This document shows, piece after piece, positions 1 through 9,562 of a stretch of DNA of 64,000 nt. The stretch is from Pedobacter psychrodurus. Lineage in GTDB: Bacteria > Bacteroidota > Bacteroidia > Sphingobacteriales > Sphingobacteriaceae. How positions within the stretch are numbered: the first letter of the stretch is position 1; every line of letters starts with the position of its first letter. Under the pieces are notes generated by a model, which was given only the letters and a program-made list of their open reading frames with translations, was not told the origin of the DNA and searched no databases. Where the stretch lies: contig NZ_SJSO01000028.1 in assembly GCF_004331735.1 (NCBI RefSeq), positions 4,699-68,698 of the forward strand, written 5' to 3'. The position numbers and the translations under genes are program-made.

Positions 1-975
1 TTTGCAGTCGGCGCTGGTGTAGCGGTAATCGTTACCGTAATCGAAGCACGGGTTGCACTCTCACAACTGTCTAAAGTCTGGCTCGCATAATAAGTTCCGT
101 TGGTCAGAGCCGTAGTCGAAGCCAAAGCAGTTCCGCCGGTGGCCTGTGTATACCATTTAACAGCCGTTCCCGTTGCAGCTAAATTCGCGACAGTAGCATT
201 TGAAATTTCGCAGAAGGTCTGGTTGTTTGCAGTTGGTGCTGGTGTAGCCGTAATTGTTACCGTAATCGAAGCGCGGGTTGCACTCTCGCAGCTGTTTAAT
301 GTCTGGCTCGCATAATAAGTCCCATTGCTTAAAGCCGTAGTCGAAGCCAAAGCAGTTCCACCGGTTGCCTGTGTATACCATTTAACAGCCGTTCCCGTTG
401 CAGCTAAATTCGCGACAGTAGCATTTGAAATTTCGCAGAAGGTCTGGTTGTTTGCAGTTGGTGCTGGTGTAGCGGTAATCGTTACCGTAATCGAAGCACG
501 GGTTGCACTCTCACAACTGTTTAAAGTCTGGCTCGCATAATAAGTCCCATTGCTCAAAGCTGTGGTCGAAGCCAATGCAGTTCCACCCGTGGCATGTGTA
601 TACCATTTAACAGCCGTTCCCGTTGCAGCTAAATTCGCGACAGTAGCATTTGAAATTTCACAGAAGGTCTGGTTGTTTGCAGTCGGTGCTGGCGTTGCGG
701 TGATCGTTACGGTGATCGAAGCACGGGTTGCACTCTCACAACTGTTTAATGTCTGGCTCGCATAATAAGTTCCATTAACCAAAGTCGTGGTCGAAGCCAA
801 AGCAGTTCCGCCCGTAGCCTGTGTATACCACTTAACCGAAGTTCCTGTTGCCGCTAAATTGGCAACGGTTGCGTTTGAGATTTCGCAGAAAGTCTGGTTG
901 CTTGCAGTTGGTGCTGGTGTAGCGGTTCTCACAATAACATCGAAAGTAAAAGTTGCTCCACTACAACCATTGTAA
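1..975. repeat. 225-bp in-frame tandem repeats in the adhesin gene
   Basis: The same junction sequence (TTTGCAGT on the plus strand) recurs at 1, 226, 451 and 676, with a diverging copy at 901, so the period is exactly 225 bp or 75 codons. The 226-450 and 451-675 units are almost identical at the DNA level and the 901 unit is the most divergent. This points to recent unit duplication from the inside outward. More copies probably continue past the left edge. Confidence 0.93.
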
Positions 976-3900
976 ATTGGCGTCACAGTATATCTTACTG
1001 TGGCATCAGCTCCAGAGGTATTTGATAAGGTTTGCGAAATTGGCCCAGCAACATCTGTTGATTGATTCGAAAATCCAGAGGCTGTTCCATTCGTTAAAGC
1101 TGCTGTCCAGGTATAGGTTGTCCCGTTTACATTACTATTTGGTGTTACGCTAAATGCCGATGCAGAACAGATTGTTGTTCCGGTTGCCGAAGCGGTAAGC
1201 GTGGGCACTACATATACCGTTATAGTGAAAGGATTACCTGAACACGATGAATAAATAGGTGTAACCGTATAAGTCGCCGTTTGCAGCGTTGTACCTGAAT
1301 TGGTTAAGGTTTGATTGACCGAAAGTTCACCAGTACCAACGGCTCCTCCCGTAATGTTTGCAGAAGAAAGCGTTGGATTAGCCCATGTATAGGTTGTTCC
1401 GTTTGGCACATCAATTGGTGCAAAAGTAAAACTGCCTGTTTTACAGATATAATAAGTTTGATTGGCAATTACCGGACGAGGCGTTACCATTACATTTGCA
1501 GTTCCCGAAGCCGCATTTGTACAGCCTCCACCAGAAACAATTGCTCTATAAAGCGTAGTAACAGCAATGTTTGTATAGTTTAGGCTTGTTGTTGTATTCG
1601 CAATTGTTGTCCAGTTTATACCGTTATCTGTTGATGATTCCCAACGCACAACGGTTGAAGGTGCACCAGACAATGTTAATGTACCATTCGAACCAGAACA
1701 TACAGTACCCGCCCCACTGATCGTCCCTGTCGAATTAATAGTTACAGTATGATTTGCAGTTTTAGTTCCGCATATTCCCACAGCAGATGCTGTAATTGTT
1801 GCCGTACCGTTATAAACCGACGACCAGGTTACTGCGCCCGTACTGGCATTAATTACACCAGAATTTACGGGACTAATGCTGTAAGTAATTCCGGTAGCAT
1901 TACTGGCTGTTGCCGAATAGGTTTGTGTTCCGAAGCCTTGACAGCGAGACGAAGTTGCTCCCAGAGCAAAAACGGGGGTAGTTACCTGAGGACTAACAAT
2001 TATAGATCCAGTTGCCCTAATAATCGTAACAGATGGGGACGCATAAGTTGCTCTTACTGTATAATTATAATCACCAGGATTGGATACCGTCCCTGCATCA
2101 ATCGTTAAAATGGTATTTCCACCGGAGGTTGTGGTTCCATAATTCAGACCTGAAGGACCTAAACCTGTAACTAAAACGACAGGTGTTCCTGTAATCAGAT
2201 ATTGGATTGCTGTAGTAGTTCCACCAACACAGATCGATTGGTTATCTGTTCCCGATGCCGACGTTAATGAAATATTTACTGGCGTAACACTAGCAGAGGC
2301 CGTATTATTCGATAATACAGGATCTGCCTGAGATCCCGTTACTACCGCTGTATTGTTATAATTTCCAGAATTATTAACTTTAGCCGTTATAGTAAGTATA
2401 AGGCTTTGACCAGCATTCATGCTTCCTATGGACCACAAACCTGTAGCCGGATCATATGATGTTCCCGTTGCCGCAACACTTGAAACGTAAGTGTATCCAG
2501 AAGGAAGTAAATCTGTAGCCGAAACACCAATAGCATTACCGGTGCCAGTAACCGTACCTGATGCGATATTCGAATTTTTTACGGTGATGGTAAAATTAAC
2601 TGTCCCTCCTTTTACCGGTGATGTATTGTCAACTGCCTTGGTTAAGATCAAATCAACATTACACAAGGCAATGGTTACCGGAAGCGATTGTGAACTGATG
2701 CCGCAATCTAATGTAGAGGTTATGGTATAAGAACCAGAAAGCGTAGCTTGATACGTTCTCGAAGTTGCACCCGCAATAGCCACCCCGTTTAAGTACCATT
2801 GAAAAGGGGCATTACTATTTGCATCGGCACTTAATAAGGCAGATGCACAATCAGCCTGCGCATAGGTTGGTTTTAATGCTTTCTCTGGAAATGGGGAAAG
2901 AAAATTCGACATCGAAAAACCACCACCCGATTGTACCATTGCAACAGTCCACCTGGTATTACTACTTAAATAGAATGAATTTGGGCTACCAATATTCGTA
3001 TTTTCAAAATCGATGGCATAAGCTCCGGAACTTCCTAGTTGTCTACGTACACCCACCCCAGGGATAGTTTCCACATCTGTATTGTTAAATACCGGAGAAC
3101 CTCCATTGGTGGTTAAATAGATTTTATCAGTAGAACTTTTGGTAATCAGATAAGCGAAATATGGCAAATCTCCTAGATTATTCCCTCTAAACTTGTAGGT
3201 TTCTGCTTTTAATGAACCTCCACAGGCACTCAAAGGCGCTAAAGTTGCGATATCAACCTCACATTGATTTGCCGTACCCGAATAGGCCACTACATTTTTT
3301 GTCGCTACAATCCTCGATCCTGAAGATGCATCCCCCACCTGAACGTTCCCTGTATTTGTTCCCGTAGATACCCCATTTGGAAAAGTAATAAAACTTCCCT
3401 CAGCAATTAAGTTATAGGTATTGGTTGATTGCAGAACGCCATTGTGATCAAAATTGGATACCGTTACATTGGTATTCGCTTCTGTAGCTATAATAGTTGT
3501 TTGTTCTGCGGTATTATTTCCTTTTCCCCTAATCACCACATACTCATTGCCCAAAGAAGAAATTGGTGGCACCGGATTATAGGCACCATCACCACAGGCT
3601 TCAGGCGCATCTACATTTATTCCGGTGTTCATTACTGCAGGACCTGATGTTTCCACCAAACTGCCCATCACAGCCTGTAAAATATAACTTTGACCTGAAT
3701 TTAATGTGGTAATGGCTGTACCATTAAGCTTGATTGTCGTATTATTTTCAAGGGCTAAAATACTGTATACTGGCCGCTTGGTAGAGACACTGGCAGCCAC
3801 ACCATTCAGATCTCCATCGCGATAGTAACCCACCCTAAAAGCATTACCAACCGCAGCATCTCCAAAACTAAATAATGAAGCATTCCCTTTGATATATTGA

Positions 3901-4334
3901 TCATTTGTAGAACTATACGATCCAGCTGGAATATCGTCAGAAGCTACATTTCTAATATTTACCGCAATTGGATTATTGCCGGTAACTATAATTCCTGCGG
4001 CGTTAAGTATCGTATTCAGACTATTTTTTGCCAAACCAACAGGATCGCCAGCAAACCTATAAACTGCAGGATTTCCGGGTGTGGGTGTTAAAGTAGTAAC
4101 TAAACTTCCATCACTTTTCTTAATTGTTGCAGTTGTTCCAGCTGTATTGGTAGAAATTACAATTTCATTGGCGCTACTCCAATATTGCCAGGGTGCAGGA
4201 GCAATATAGTGTGTTTTGTAGGTTTGCGCAGTAGCGGAAGAAATAGAAACCAGTAAAAATAACGAAAATGCCATTAGTTTAAACCATGTTTCCTTTTGAA
4301 AACTGAAGAGAAAGCGTTGTGTAATTTTATTCAT
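1..4334 (-). CDS. Giant secreted adhesin with IgGFc-binding-like, DUF11 and tandem Ig-like repeats (partial)
   Basis: The reading frame starts at an ATG at 4334 and stays in one phase to the left edge, so about 1444 residues are visible and the C-terminus is missing. Residues 1-37 form a signal peptide ending SSATAQ. Residues about 40-480 resemble the IgGFc-binding N-terminal domain of Bacteroidota surface proteins. Residues about 557-685 are a DUF11 domain (opens VDLILTK, ends LSNNTASASVTP). PKD-like segments follow to about 1130. From there to the edge run four complete 75-residue CHU_C-associated Ig-like repeats (FCEISNATVANLAATG, WYTQATGG, YYASQTLNSCES), each with two Cys. I infer export by the type IX system, but the sorting domain would lie outside the window. 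The precise ligand is unknown. Confidence 0.85.
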   Translation of the reverse strand, partial: MNKITQRFLFSFQKETWFKLMAFSLFLLVSISSATAQTYKTHYIAPAPWQYWSSANEIVISTNTAGTTATIKKSDGSLVTTLTPTPGNPAVYRFAGDPVGLAKNSLNTILNAAGIIVTGNNPIAVNIRNVASDDIPAGSYSSTNDQYIKGNASLFSFGDAAVGNAFRVGYYRDGDLNGVAASVSTKRPVYSILALENNTTIKLNGTAITTLNSGQSYILQAVMGSLVETSGPAVMNTGINVDAPEACGDGAYNPVPPISSLGNEYVVIRGKGNNTAEQTTIIATEANTNVTVSNFDHNGVLQSTNTYNLIAEGSFITFPNGVSTGTNTGNVQVGDASSGSRIVATKNVVAYSGTANQCEVDIATLAPLSACGGSLKAETYKFRGNNLGDLPYFAYLITKSSTDKIYLTTNGGSPVFNNTDVETIPGVGVRRQLGSSGAYAIDFENTNIGSPNSFYLSSNTRWTVAMVQSGGGFSMSNFLSPFPEKALKPTYAQADCASALLSADANSNAPFQWYLNGVAIAGATSRTYQATLSGSYTITSTLDCGISSQSLPVTIALCNVDLILTKAVDNTSPVKGGTVNFTITVKNSNIASGTVTGTGNAIGVSATDLLPSGYTYVSSVAATGTSYDPATGLWSIGSMNAGQSLILTITAKVNNSGNYNNTAVVTGSQADPVLSNNTASASVTPVNISLTSASGTDNQSICVGGTTTAIQYLITGTPVVLVTGLGPSGLNYGTTTSGGNTILTIDAGTVSNPGDYNYTVRATYASPSVTIIRATGSIIVSPQVTTPVFALGATSSRCQGFGTQTYSATASNATGITYSISPVNSGVINASTGAVTWSSVYNGTATITASAVGICGTKTANHTVTINSTGTISGAGTVCSGSNGTLTLSGAPSTVVRWESSTDNGINWTTIANTTTSLNYTNIAVTTLYRAIVSGGGCTNAASGTANVMVTPRPVIANQTYYICKTGSFTFAPIDVPNGTTYTWANPTLSSANITGGAVGTGELSVNQTLTNSGTTLQTATYTVTPIYSSCSGNPFTITVYVVPTLTASATGTTICSASAFSVTPNSNVNGTTYTWTAALTNGTASGFSNQSTDVAGPISQTLSNTSGADATVRYTVTPIYNGCSGATFTFDVIVRTATPAPTASNQTFCEISNATVANLAATGTSVKWYTQATGGTALASTTTLVNGTYYASQTLNSCESATRASITVTITATPAPTANNQTFCEISNATVANLAATGTAVKWYTHATGGTALASTTALSNGTYYASQTLNSCESATRASITVTITATPAPTANNQTFCEISNATVANLAATGTAVKWYTQATGGTALASTTALSNGTYYASQTLNSCESATRASITVTITATPAPTANNQTFCEISNATVANLAATGTAVKWYTQATGGTALASTTALTNGTYYASQTLDSCESATRASITVTITATPAPTA

Positions 4335-4785
4335 TTTCCACTTGGAAGTAATAGGGTAATCACTGCATATAAATGACCTCATCCAATGAGCACATAATCT
4401 TCCTAAAAAGGTTGTTTTTCAATAAAAAATTCTCTTTATAGGATGCAGTAAAAACAGCGTTTATACGCTGATTATAAAACACTTTTGAAGAGATAGAGAC
4501 TATTTTAAAATGTTGTTTTTAAGGGCCGCAAAAGTATGTTATTTTTCACATTCCTGCAAGCACCAAAAAACCACAATATTGCCGACTATTTTATACTTAA
4601 ATTGCAAAAAACTGTCTTATCAATACTACAAAGCAAACAAAAAAAGAAATTAACTTCTACCATGCTGGCAGACAACAACTAGCGAACGAAGTGTTTTTTT
4701 GATATTAATCAACAACTATCTAATCATATGTAGTATTTATACTACTAATTAAAGTTAAAATTGTTGTTTTTAAACAAAAACAAAA
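4335..4785. other. Non-coding AT-rich spacer upstream of the adhesin
   Basis: About 450 bp without a credible reading frame. It holds the adhesin promoter described at 4529-4559 and the T-rich end of the crp-like gene terminator at its right border. I see no repeats or RNA gene here. Confidence 0.6.
4529..4559 (-). promoter_or_regulatory. Bacteroidota consensus promoter for the adhesin gene
   Basis: On the minus strand TTG (4557-4559) is followed after exactly 20 nt by TACTTTTG (4529-4536), matching TTG-N19-21-TAnnTTTG, and then by CGGC. It lies about 195 nt upstream of the adhesin ATG, so the mRNA would have a leader of roughly 190 nt. Confidence 0.6.
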
Positions 4786-4816
4786 AGGGTTTAAGATCTG
4801 TTAAATCCTAAACCCT
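4768..4816 (-). terminator. Rho-independent terminator of the crp-like gene
   Basis: On the minus strand AGGGTTTA and TAAACCCT (4809-4816 and 4786-4793) form an 8-bp stem followed by a T-rich tract (TTTTTGTTTTTG), 40 nt after the stop codon of the Crp-like gene. Confidence 0.7.
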
Positions 4817-4856
4817 CTACCATAAAAAAACAAGAAAATAAATCGAATTAATAGAA

Positions 4857-5471
4857 TTAAATCTTAGCCCTAATCCTACTTAATGTTTCGAGCCTGATGG
4901 CTAAAAAAGAAGCAATGTGTTTTAAAGAAACCCGGTTAATTAAATCAGGGAAGGAGACCAAAAACCGTTTATATCTTTTCTCGGCTGACGAAATCCGGCA
5001 CAGATAAGCACGTTCCTCTGCCGAACGGTAATACACTTCCATCATCTTTCTGCCAACAATATTGGCTTCAGGAAAATTTTCGTAAAGGTATTCGGATAAT
5101 ACATGTGGAATAGCAACTAAATCTACATCTTCTAATGCTTGTAAATATTCTTCCGAGTCGCCATCTACCCACAAATTGCGTATGGTACCTACAACTTCAT
5201 TCTCTTTGGCAATCCATGTGGTAATCTCGTTATCTCCATCTTTTATAAACCCCCTAACCACACCTTTAACAATTAAAAAAAGGAACTTGTTACGATCTAC
5301 CGGCGAGACAAGATATTTATTCTTTTTGTAGCTGATTGGAAAGGTGTGTTGATTGATCCGCCTTTCTATTTCCTCGTTAAGGGGGTGAAATTTTTTAAAA
5401 ATTGAGACTAGAGGAGAAAAATTATTGTATTTCTTCCATCTATCTTCATCAGATAAGTTAACTGCGATCAT
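4857..5471 (-). CDS. Crp/Fnr-family transcriptional regulator
   Basis: A 204-residue protein with the two-part Crp layout. An N-terminal cyclic-nucleotide-binding-like beta roll (about 25-125, with FLIVKGVVRGFIKDGDNEITTWI) leads through a long helix to a short C-terminal helix-turn-helix (VSLKHIASFLAIRLETLSRIRAKI at the very end). Small Crp proteins ending 'ETLSRIR.K' are common in Bacteroidota and usually lack clear cNMP-binding residues, so the ligand cannot be stated. It stands alone with its own terminator. A decayed relative of its C-terminus is at 40323-40440. Confidence 0.85.
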   Translation of the reverse strand: MIAVNLSDEDRWKKYNNFSPLVSIFKKFHPLNEEIERRINQHTFPISYKKNKYLVSPVDRNKFLFLIVKGVVRGFIKDGDNEITTWIAKENEVVGTIRNLWVDGDSEEYLQALEDVDLVAIPHVLSEYLYENFPEANIVGRKMMEVYYRSAEERAYLCRISSAEKRYKRFLVSFPDLINRVSLKHIASFLAIRLETLSRIRAKI

Positions 5472-5587
5472 AATGAAACTGTTGGGATAGACGCAATAAT
5501 GCTAAACTAAGCAGGATCACGATGTAAGTATAGGAAGATTGAATCAAAAAAAGAATTTTTTTTTGATTTTTCTCAATTTCACAAATT

Positions 5588-6439
5588 TTAAAGTAACTTT
5601 TCCACACCTAAACCAAATAAAGCAAAATCATACTTCACCGGATCTGAAGGATCGAAATGTTTCAAATTGTCGGTTAATTCAATTGCAGTTAACCAATCCG
5701 TCTGCTTTCTGTTAATCAGTCCGAGTAGTCGCCCTACCCGATCTACATGCACATCGCAAGGACAGATTAGATCTTTTGGCTTAAACATATTCCAGATGCC
5801 GAAATCGACACCTTTTTGATCTACCCTAACCATCCACCGCAAAAACATATTTAAACGTTTACAGGTAGATTTTTGCTTTGGCGAGGAAATATGTTTCTTC
5901 GTCCGGTGAGGAAAATCTTCCAAGGAGAAAAAATACTGTCTGAAATGGTTCAATGCCTGCGCTATTGAAAAGTTAAGCTCATCAGCGTAACATACTTCCG
6001 AGGCATATATTATTTCAGATTTAAATGATGAAACTTCTAAATATTCAGACCGAAAGACATCTTGCTTAGGTACAAATGCCTGCTCTAAACTGTCGAAGTT
6101 TTGATAATGCTGCTTAAAAAACGAAATAAAATAAAGTAAGTCGGTATCGTTAAATGTGCGGTGTTTAAAGTTCAACAGGCGTTTTAAATCGCTATCCGTA
6201 TGATTAATAACAAAATCGTAAGGCGCATTGTCCATCCGGCCAAGTAGTTCCTTACATTTATTTATAATTGTTTTCCGCTGCCCCCAGGCTAAAACCGCAG
6301 CAAAAAAGCCCGCAATTTCTATATCCTGCTTTTTTTCGAAAAGATGGGGAATACAAACCGGATCGTTTGCTATAAAATTTGGCTGATTGTATTGTTCAAC
6401 TTTACTATCCAGAAAATTCTTTAACTCCAAAAATTGCAT
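5588..6439 (-). CDS. DUF2400 / TIGR02757 family protein
   Basis: A 283-residue soluble protein with family hallmarks: ANDP near residue 24, AWGQRKTI at 51-58, a KHRTF motif, and a C-terminal CDVHVDRVGRLLGL block followed by DPSDPVKYDFALFGLG. The last segment resembles the D-x-H-V-x-R-x-x-RLGL region of helix-hairpin-helix DNA glycosylases, so a nucleic-acid role is possible, but this is inference and no activity is known to me. Length is normal for the family. It is separated from the Crp-like gene by 116 bp. Confidence 0.8.
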   Translation of the reverse strand: MQFLELKNFLDSKVEQYNQPNFIANDPVCIPHLFEKKQDIEIAGFFAAVLAWGQRKTIINKCKELLGRMDNAPYDFVINHTDSDLKRLLNFKHRTFNDTDLLYFISFFKQHYQNFDSLEQAFVPKQDVFRSEYLEVSSFKSEIIYASEVCYADELNFSIAQALNHFRQYFFSLEDFPHRTKKHISSPKQKSTCKRLNMFLRWMVRVDQKGVDFGIWNMFKPKDLICPCDVHVDRVGRLLGLINRKQTDWLTAIELTDNLKHFDPSDPVKYDFALFGLGVEKLL

Positions 6440-6654
6440 TATGAGTTATGTTTAGATGTAAATAGCAGCACAATTGTTGCCATTTAAACCGGATTGAAAC
6501 GGTATACTTTTTTGTTTTTGCTCATTTTGATGAAGTAGATACCTCCACAAAAAAGATTTAGTGTAAAGCCGGAATACCACTAATATTAGCACAACAATGG
6601 CTTTACAAAAAAGTAAAAATCGGACAGATATCTGGTACCTGCCCGCTCGAAATA

Positions 6655-7794
6655 TTATACTAGTGCATTAGCTAAATCCTCTAAAAGATCATCGATATCT
6701 TCTACCCCAACACTTAAACGAAGTAAGTTATCGGTAACACCTACTTTCTCTCTTTCCGCTTTCGGAATAGAGCCATGTGTCATCGTTGCAGGGTGATTAA
6801 TTAGCGATTCTACCCCACCTAATGATTCGGCCAAGGTAAACACCTTAAAATTAGACGAGATCCTAAAAGTTTCTTCCAGGTCAGCACCTTTTAATGTAAT
6901 CGAAATCATACCGCCAAAACCACGCATTTGTCTTTTAGCTACATCATGATTAGGGTGATCTTCAAAACCCGGCCAATAGATTTTATCAACCTTTGGATGT
7001 GTTTTTAAATAATGCGCAATACGCTCCCCATTTTCGCAATGTGCTTTCATCCTAAGATGAAGTGTCTTAATTCCCCTCAAAACTAAAAAAGCATCTTGCG
7101 GACCTGGTGTTGCACCACAGGCATTATAAATAAACCAAAGATCTTTATACAATTGCTCATCATTAGTTACTAAGGCACCCATTACTACATCAGAGTGGCC
7201 ACCAATATACTTGGTTACCGAGTGCATTACAATATCAGCGCCCAAATCGATCGGGTTTTGTAAATAAGGTGATGCAAATGTATTATCAACCGTAAGGATT
7301 AAATTTTTCTCCTTCGTAATTTTTGCTACCCCTTCAATATCGATAATCTGCATGGTAGGATTGGTAGGTGTTTCTATCCAAACCAATTTCGTTTTATTAT
7401 TGATGTACGGCAACATATTCTCTGGTTTAGAAAGATCCAGAAAATGGAATTTGATTCCATATTTAGTAAAGATTTTGGTAAAGATTCTATACGAACCACC
7501 ATATAAATCATTTCCGGTAATCACCTCATCGCCCGGCTGCAATAATTTTAATACTGCATCTGTTGCACCCATTCCGCTCGAAAAAGCCAGGCCATATTTG
7601 GCGTTTTCTAAAGCAGCTAAACAATCCTCCAAAGCTTTACGCGTGGGGTTTGTTCCTCTCGAATACTCGTACCCCTTATTATCTCCGGGAGATTTTTGCC
7701 AATAGGTAGAAGTTTGATATATCGGTGTCATTACCGCACCAGTGGTTGGATCAGGCTCTTGACCCGCATGTATAGCTTTAGTTGCGAATTTCAT
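6655..7794 (-). CDS. PLP-dependent trans-sulfuration enzyme (cystathionine gamma-synthase/lyase family)
   Basis: A 379-residue Cys/Met-metabolism PLP enzyme, cytosolic. It shows the N-terminal TKAIHAGQEPD motif, YSRGTNPTR, the LYGG loop, and SVTKYIGGHSD with the PLP lysine at residue 195. Gamma-synthase and gamma-lyase cannot be separated with confidence by eye. The ATG at 7794 is preferred because the longer frame to 7836 is translated from the low-complexity array between this gene and proS and its extra residues (MSQILCLISQISKK) match no family N-terminus. It follows proS in the same direction across that 97-bp array. Confidence 0.9.
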   Translation of the reverse strand: MKFATKAIHAGQEPDPTTGAVMTPIYQTSTYWQKSPGDNKGYEYSRGTNPTRKALEDCLAALENAKYGLAFSSGMGATDAVLKLLQPGDEVITGNDLYGGSYRIFTKIFTKYGIKFHFLDLSKPENMLPYINNKTKLVWIETPTNPTMQIIDIEGVAKITKEKNLILTVDNTFASPYLQNPIDLGADIVMHSVTKYIGGHSDVVMGALVTNDEQLYKDLWFIYNACGATPGPQDAFLVLRGIKTLHLRMKAHCENGERIAHYLKTHPKVDKIYWPGFEDHPNHDVAKRQMRGFGGMISITLKGADLEETFRISSNFKVFTLAESLGGVESLINHPATMTHGSIPKAEREKVGVTDNLLRLSVGVEDIDDLLEDLANALV

Positions 7795-7891
7795 TTTTTT
7801 TGAGATTTGAGATATTAGACATAAGATTTGAGACACTAGATTTGAGATTTATATTTCATCTCATGTCTCAAATCTCACATCTCACATCTGA
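7795..7891. repeat. Degenerate short-word array filling the proS - PLP-enzyme spacer
   Basis: The whole 97-bp spacer is made of variants of GAGATTTGA/GAGATGTGA and, in the other half, of the complementary TCTCAAATC. It starts directly after the proS stop codon and ends at the start codon of the next gene. The two halves are roughly reverse complements, so a transcript could fold back on itself. Confidence 0.75.
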
Positions 7892-9364
7892 TTAATATGC
7901 TCTTGCAAACAATACCCTTTGTATAGATGGTTTTCCTGAATAAATACAAACACCATCTTCCAATTTGTTGTCCAATGGAATACAACGTATAGTCGCTTTT
8001 GTTTCTTCTTTTATTTTTTGCTCAGTTTCTGGTGTTCCATCCCAATGTGCTGAAATAAAACCCGCTTTGGTATCTAACAAATCCTGAAACTCCGTATAAC
8101 TGTTAGCTTCTGTAATGTGCTCATCGCGATAAGCCAATGCCTTGTTGAACATACTTTGCTGAATATCCTCCAGTAGTTTGATGATGTAAATATCCAATCC
8201 TTCCTGAGGTACCGTTTGTTTCACCTTGGTATCTCTACGGGCAATTTCGACTGTTTTATTCTCTAAATCGCGACCACCAATGGCAATACGGATTGGCACA
8301 CCTTTTAACTCGTAATCGGCAAATTTAAATCCTGGGCGCTGTGTATCTCTATCATCAAATTTCACAGAAACCCCCAGACCTTTTAAACGCATGGTTAATT
8401 CGTTTACATAGGTAGAGATTTTAGCTAAATCTTCGTCTCCTTTGTAAATCGGAACAATAACCACTTGTATTGGTGCTAATTTTGGTGGAATAATCAATCC
8501 AGAATCGTCACTGTGTGCCATAATTAAAGCACCCATTAAACGGGTAGAAACCCCCCATGATGATGCCCAAACGTGATCTAATTTTCCATCCTTACCCGTA
8601 AACTTAACATCAAAAGCTTTTGCAAAATTCTGACCTAAAAAGTGAGAGGTACCTGCCTGTAAAGCTTTACCATCTTGCATTAATGCTTCAATACAATAGG
8701 TATCCAATGCACCTGCAAATCTTTCGTTGGCAGATTTACGTCCCCTGATTACTGGAACTGCTAACCAGTTTTCTGCAAAATCGGCATAAATATGTAACAT
8801 ACGTTCTGTTTCCTCAATGGCTTCTTGTGCCGTAGCATGTGCAGTATGGCCTTCTTGCCACAAGAATTCAGCTGTGCGCAAAAACAACCTGGTACGCATT
8901 TCCCATCTTACCACATTCGCCCATTGATTGATTAAAATTGGTAAATCGCGGTAAGATTGAATCCAACCTCTATAGGTATTCCAAATGATGGTTTCTGAAG
9001 TTGGACGAACAATTAATTCCTCTTCTAACTTGGCTGTTTCATCAACCACGATATTTCCGTTACCGTCGTTTTTTAAACGGTAATGCGTTACCACTGCACA
9101 TTCTGTCGCAAAACCCTCAACGTGAGAAGCTTCCTTAGAGAAAAATGACTTTGGAATGAATAATGGAAAATAGGCATTTTGATGGCCTGTATCCTTAAAC
9201 ATTTTATCTAAAACAGCCTGCATTTTTTCCCATATAGCATAGCCATTTGGCTTTATAACCATACAACCACGCACAGCAGAGTGCTCTGCTAGATCTGCTT
9301 TTAACACAATATCATTATACCACTGGGAATAATCTGCCTCTCTACTTGTAATTTCTTTGCTCAT
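7892..9364 (-). CDS. proS: Prolyl-tRNA synthetase (archaeal/eukaryal-like type)
   Basis: Charges tRNA-Pro with proline. From the ATG at 9364 it is 490 residues and begins MSKEITSREADYSQWYNDIV. Class II motif 2/3 signatures are visible (RPTSETIIW; RTAEFLWQEGHTAHAT) followed by an anticodon-binding domain (VVIVPIYKG, FDDRDTQRPGFKFADYELKGVPIRI). The protein ends in FARAY, and the C-terminal tyrosine is typical of this shorter class without an editing insertion. The frame extends to 9451, but the extra residues are not conserved in kind and ATG 9364 begins the recognisable family start. Confidence 0.95.
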   Translation of the reverse strand: MSKEITSREADYSQWYNDIVLKADLAEHSAVRGCMVIKPNGYAIWEKMQAVLDKMFKDTGHQNAYFPLFIPKSFFSKEASHVEGFATECAVVTHYRLKNDGNGNIVVDETAKLEEELIVRPTSETIIWNTYRGWIQSYRDLPILINQWANVVRWEMRTRLFLRTAEFLWQEGHTAHATAQEAIEETERMLHIYADFAENWLAVPVIRGRKSANERFAGALDTYCIEALMQDGKALQAGTSHFLGQNFAKAFDVKFTGKDGKLDHVWASSWGVSTRLMGALIMAHSDDSGLIIPPKLAPIQVVIVPIYKGDEDLAKISTYVNELTMRLKGLGVSVKFDDRDTQRPGFKFADYELKGVPIRIAIGGRDLENKTVEIARRDTKVKQTVPQEGLDIYIIKLLEDIQQSMFNKALAYRDEHITEANSYTEFQDLLDTKAGFISAHWDGTPETEQKIKEETKATIRCIPLDNKLEDGVCIYSGKPSIQRVLFARAY

Positions 9365-9562
9365 GTTATGTATTTGGAACGTAATTTGTACGTTAAAAAG
9401 TATAAAATTCGATGGCAAATTTATAAATTTATGCCTACAAACGATTAACAAATAATATCAATTATTTTATATCATTTTTTTGACTAAATAAATAGTTAAT
9501 AATTAGTTAATTTTGAAACCGTTTATTAAATTCGTGAACACACACAACTAAATATAAACACA

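Noticed and set aside
100..975. Plus-strand open frames of 62-71 codons repeated every 225 bp
   Set aside because: They are antisense shadows of the in-frame adhesin repeats on the minus strand and share the repeat period.
1..975. Possible CRISPR array from the regular repeats
   Set aside because: Repeats are 225 bp, coding and contiguous, with no short direct repeats separated by unique spacers.
6440..6654. Small gene between the DUF2400 gene and the PLP enzyme
   Set aside because: Only a 24-codon plus-strand frame is available and no promoter or motif supports it.
7352..7705. 117-codon plus-strand frame inside the trans-sulfuration enzyme gene
   Set aside because: Antisense shadow of a well-conserved PLP enzyme.
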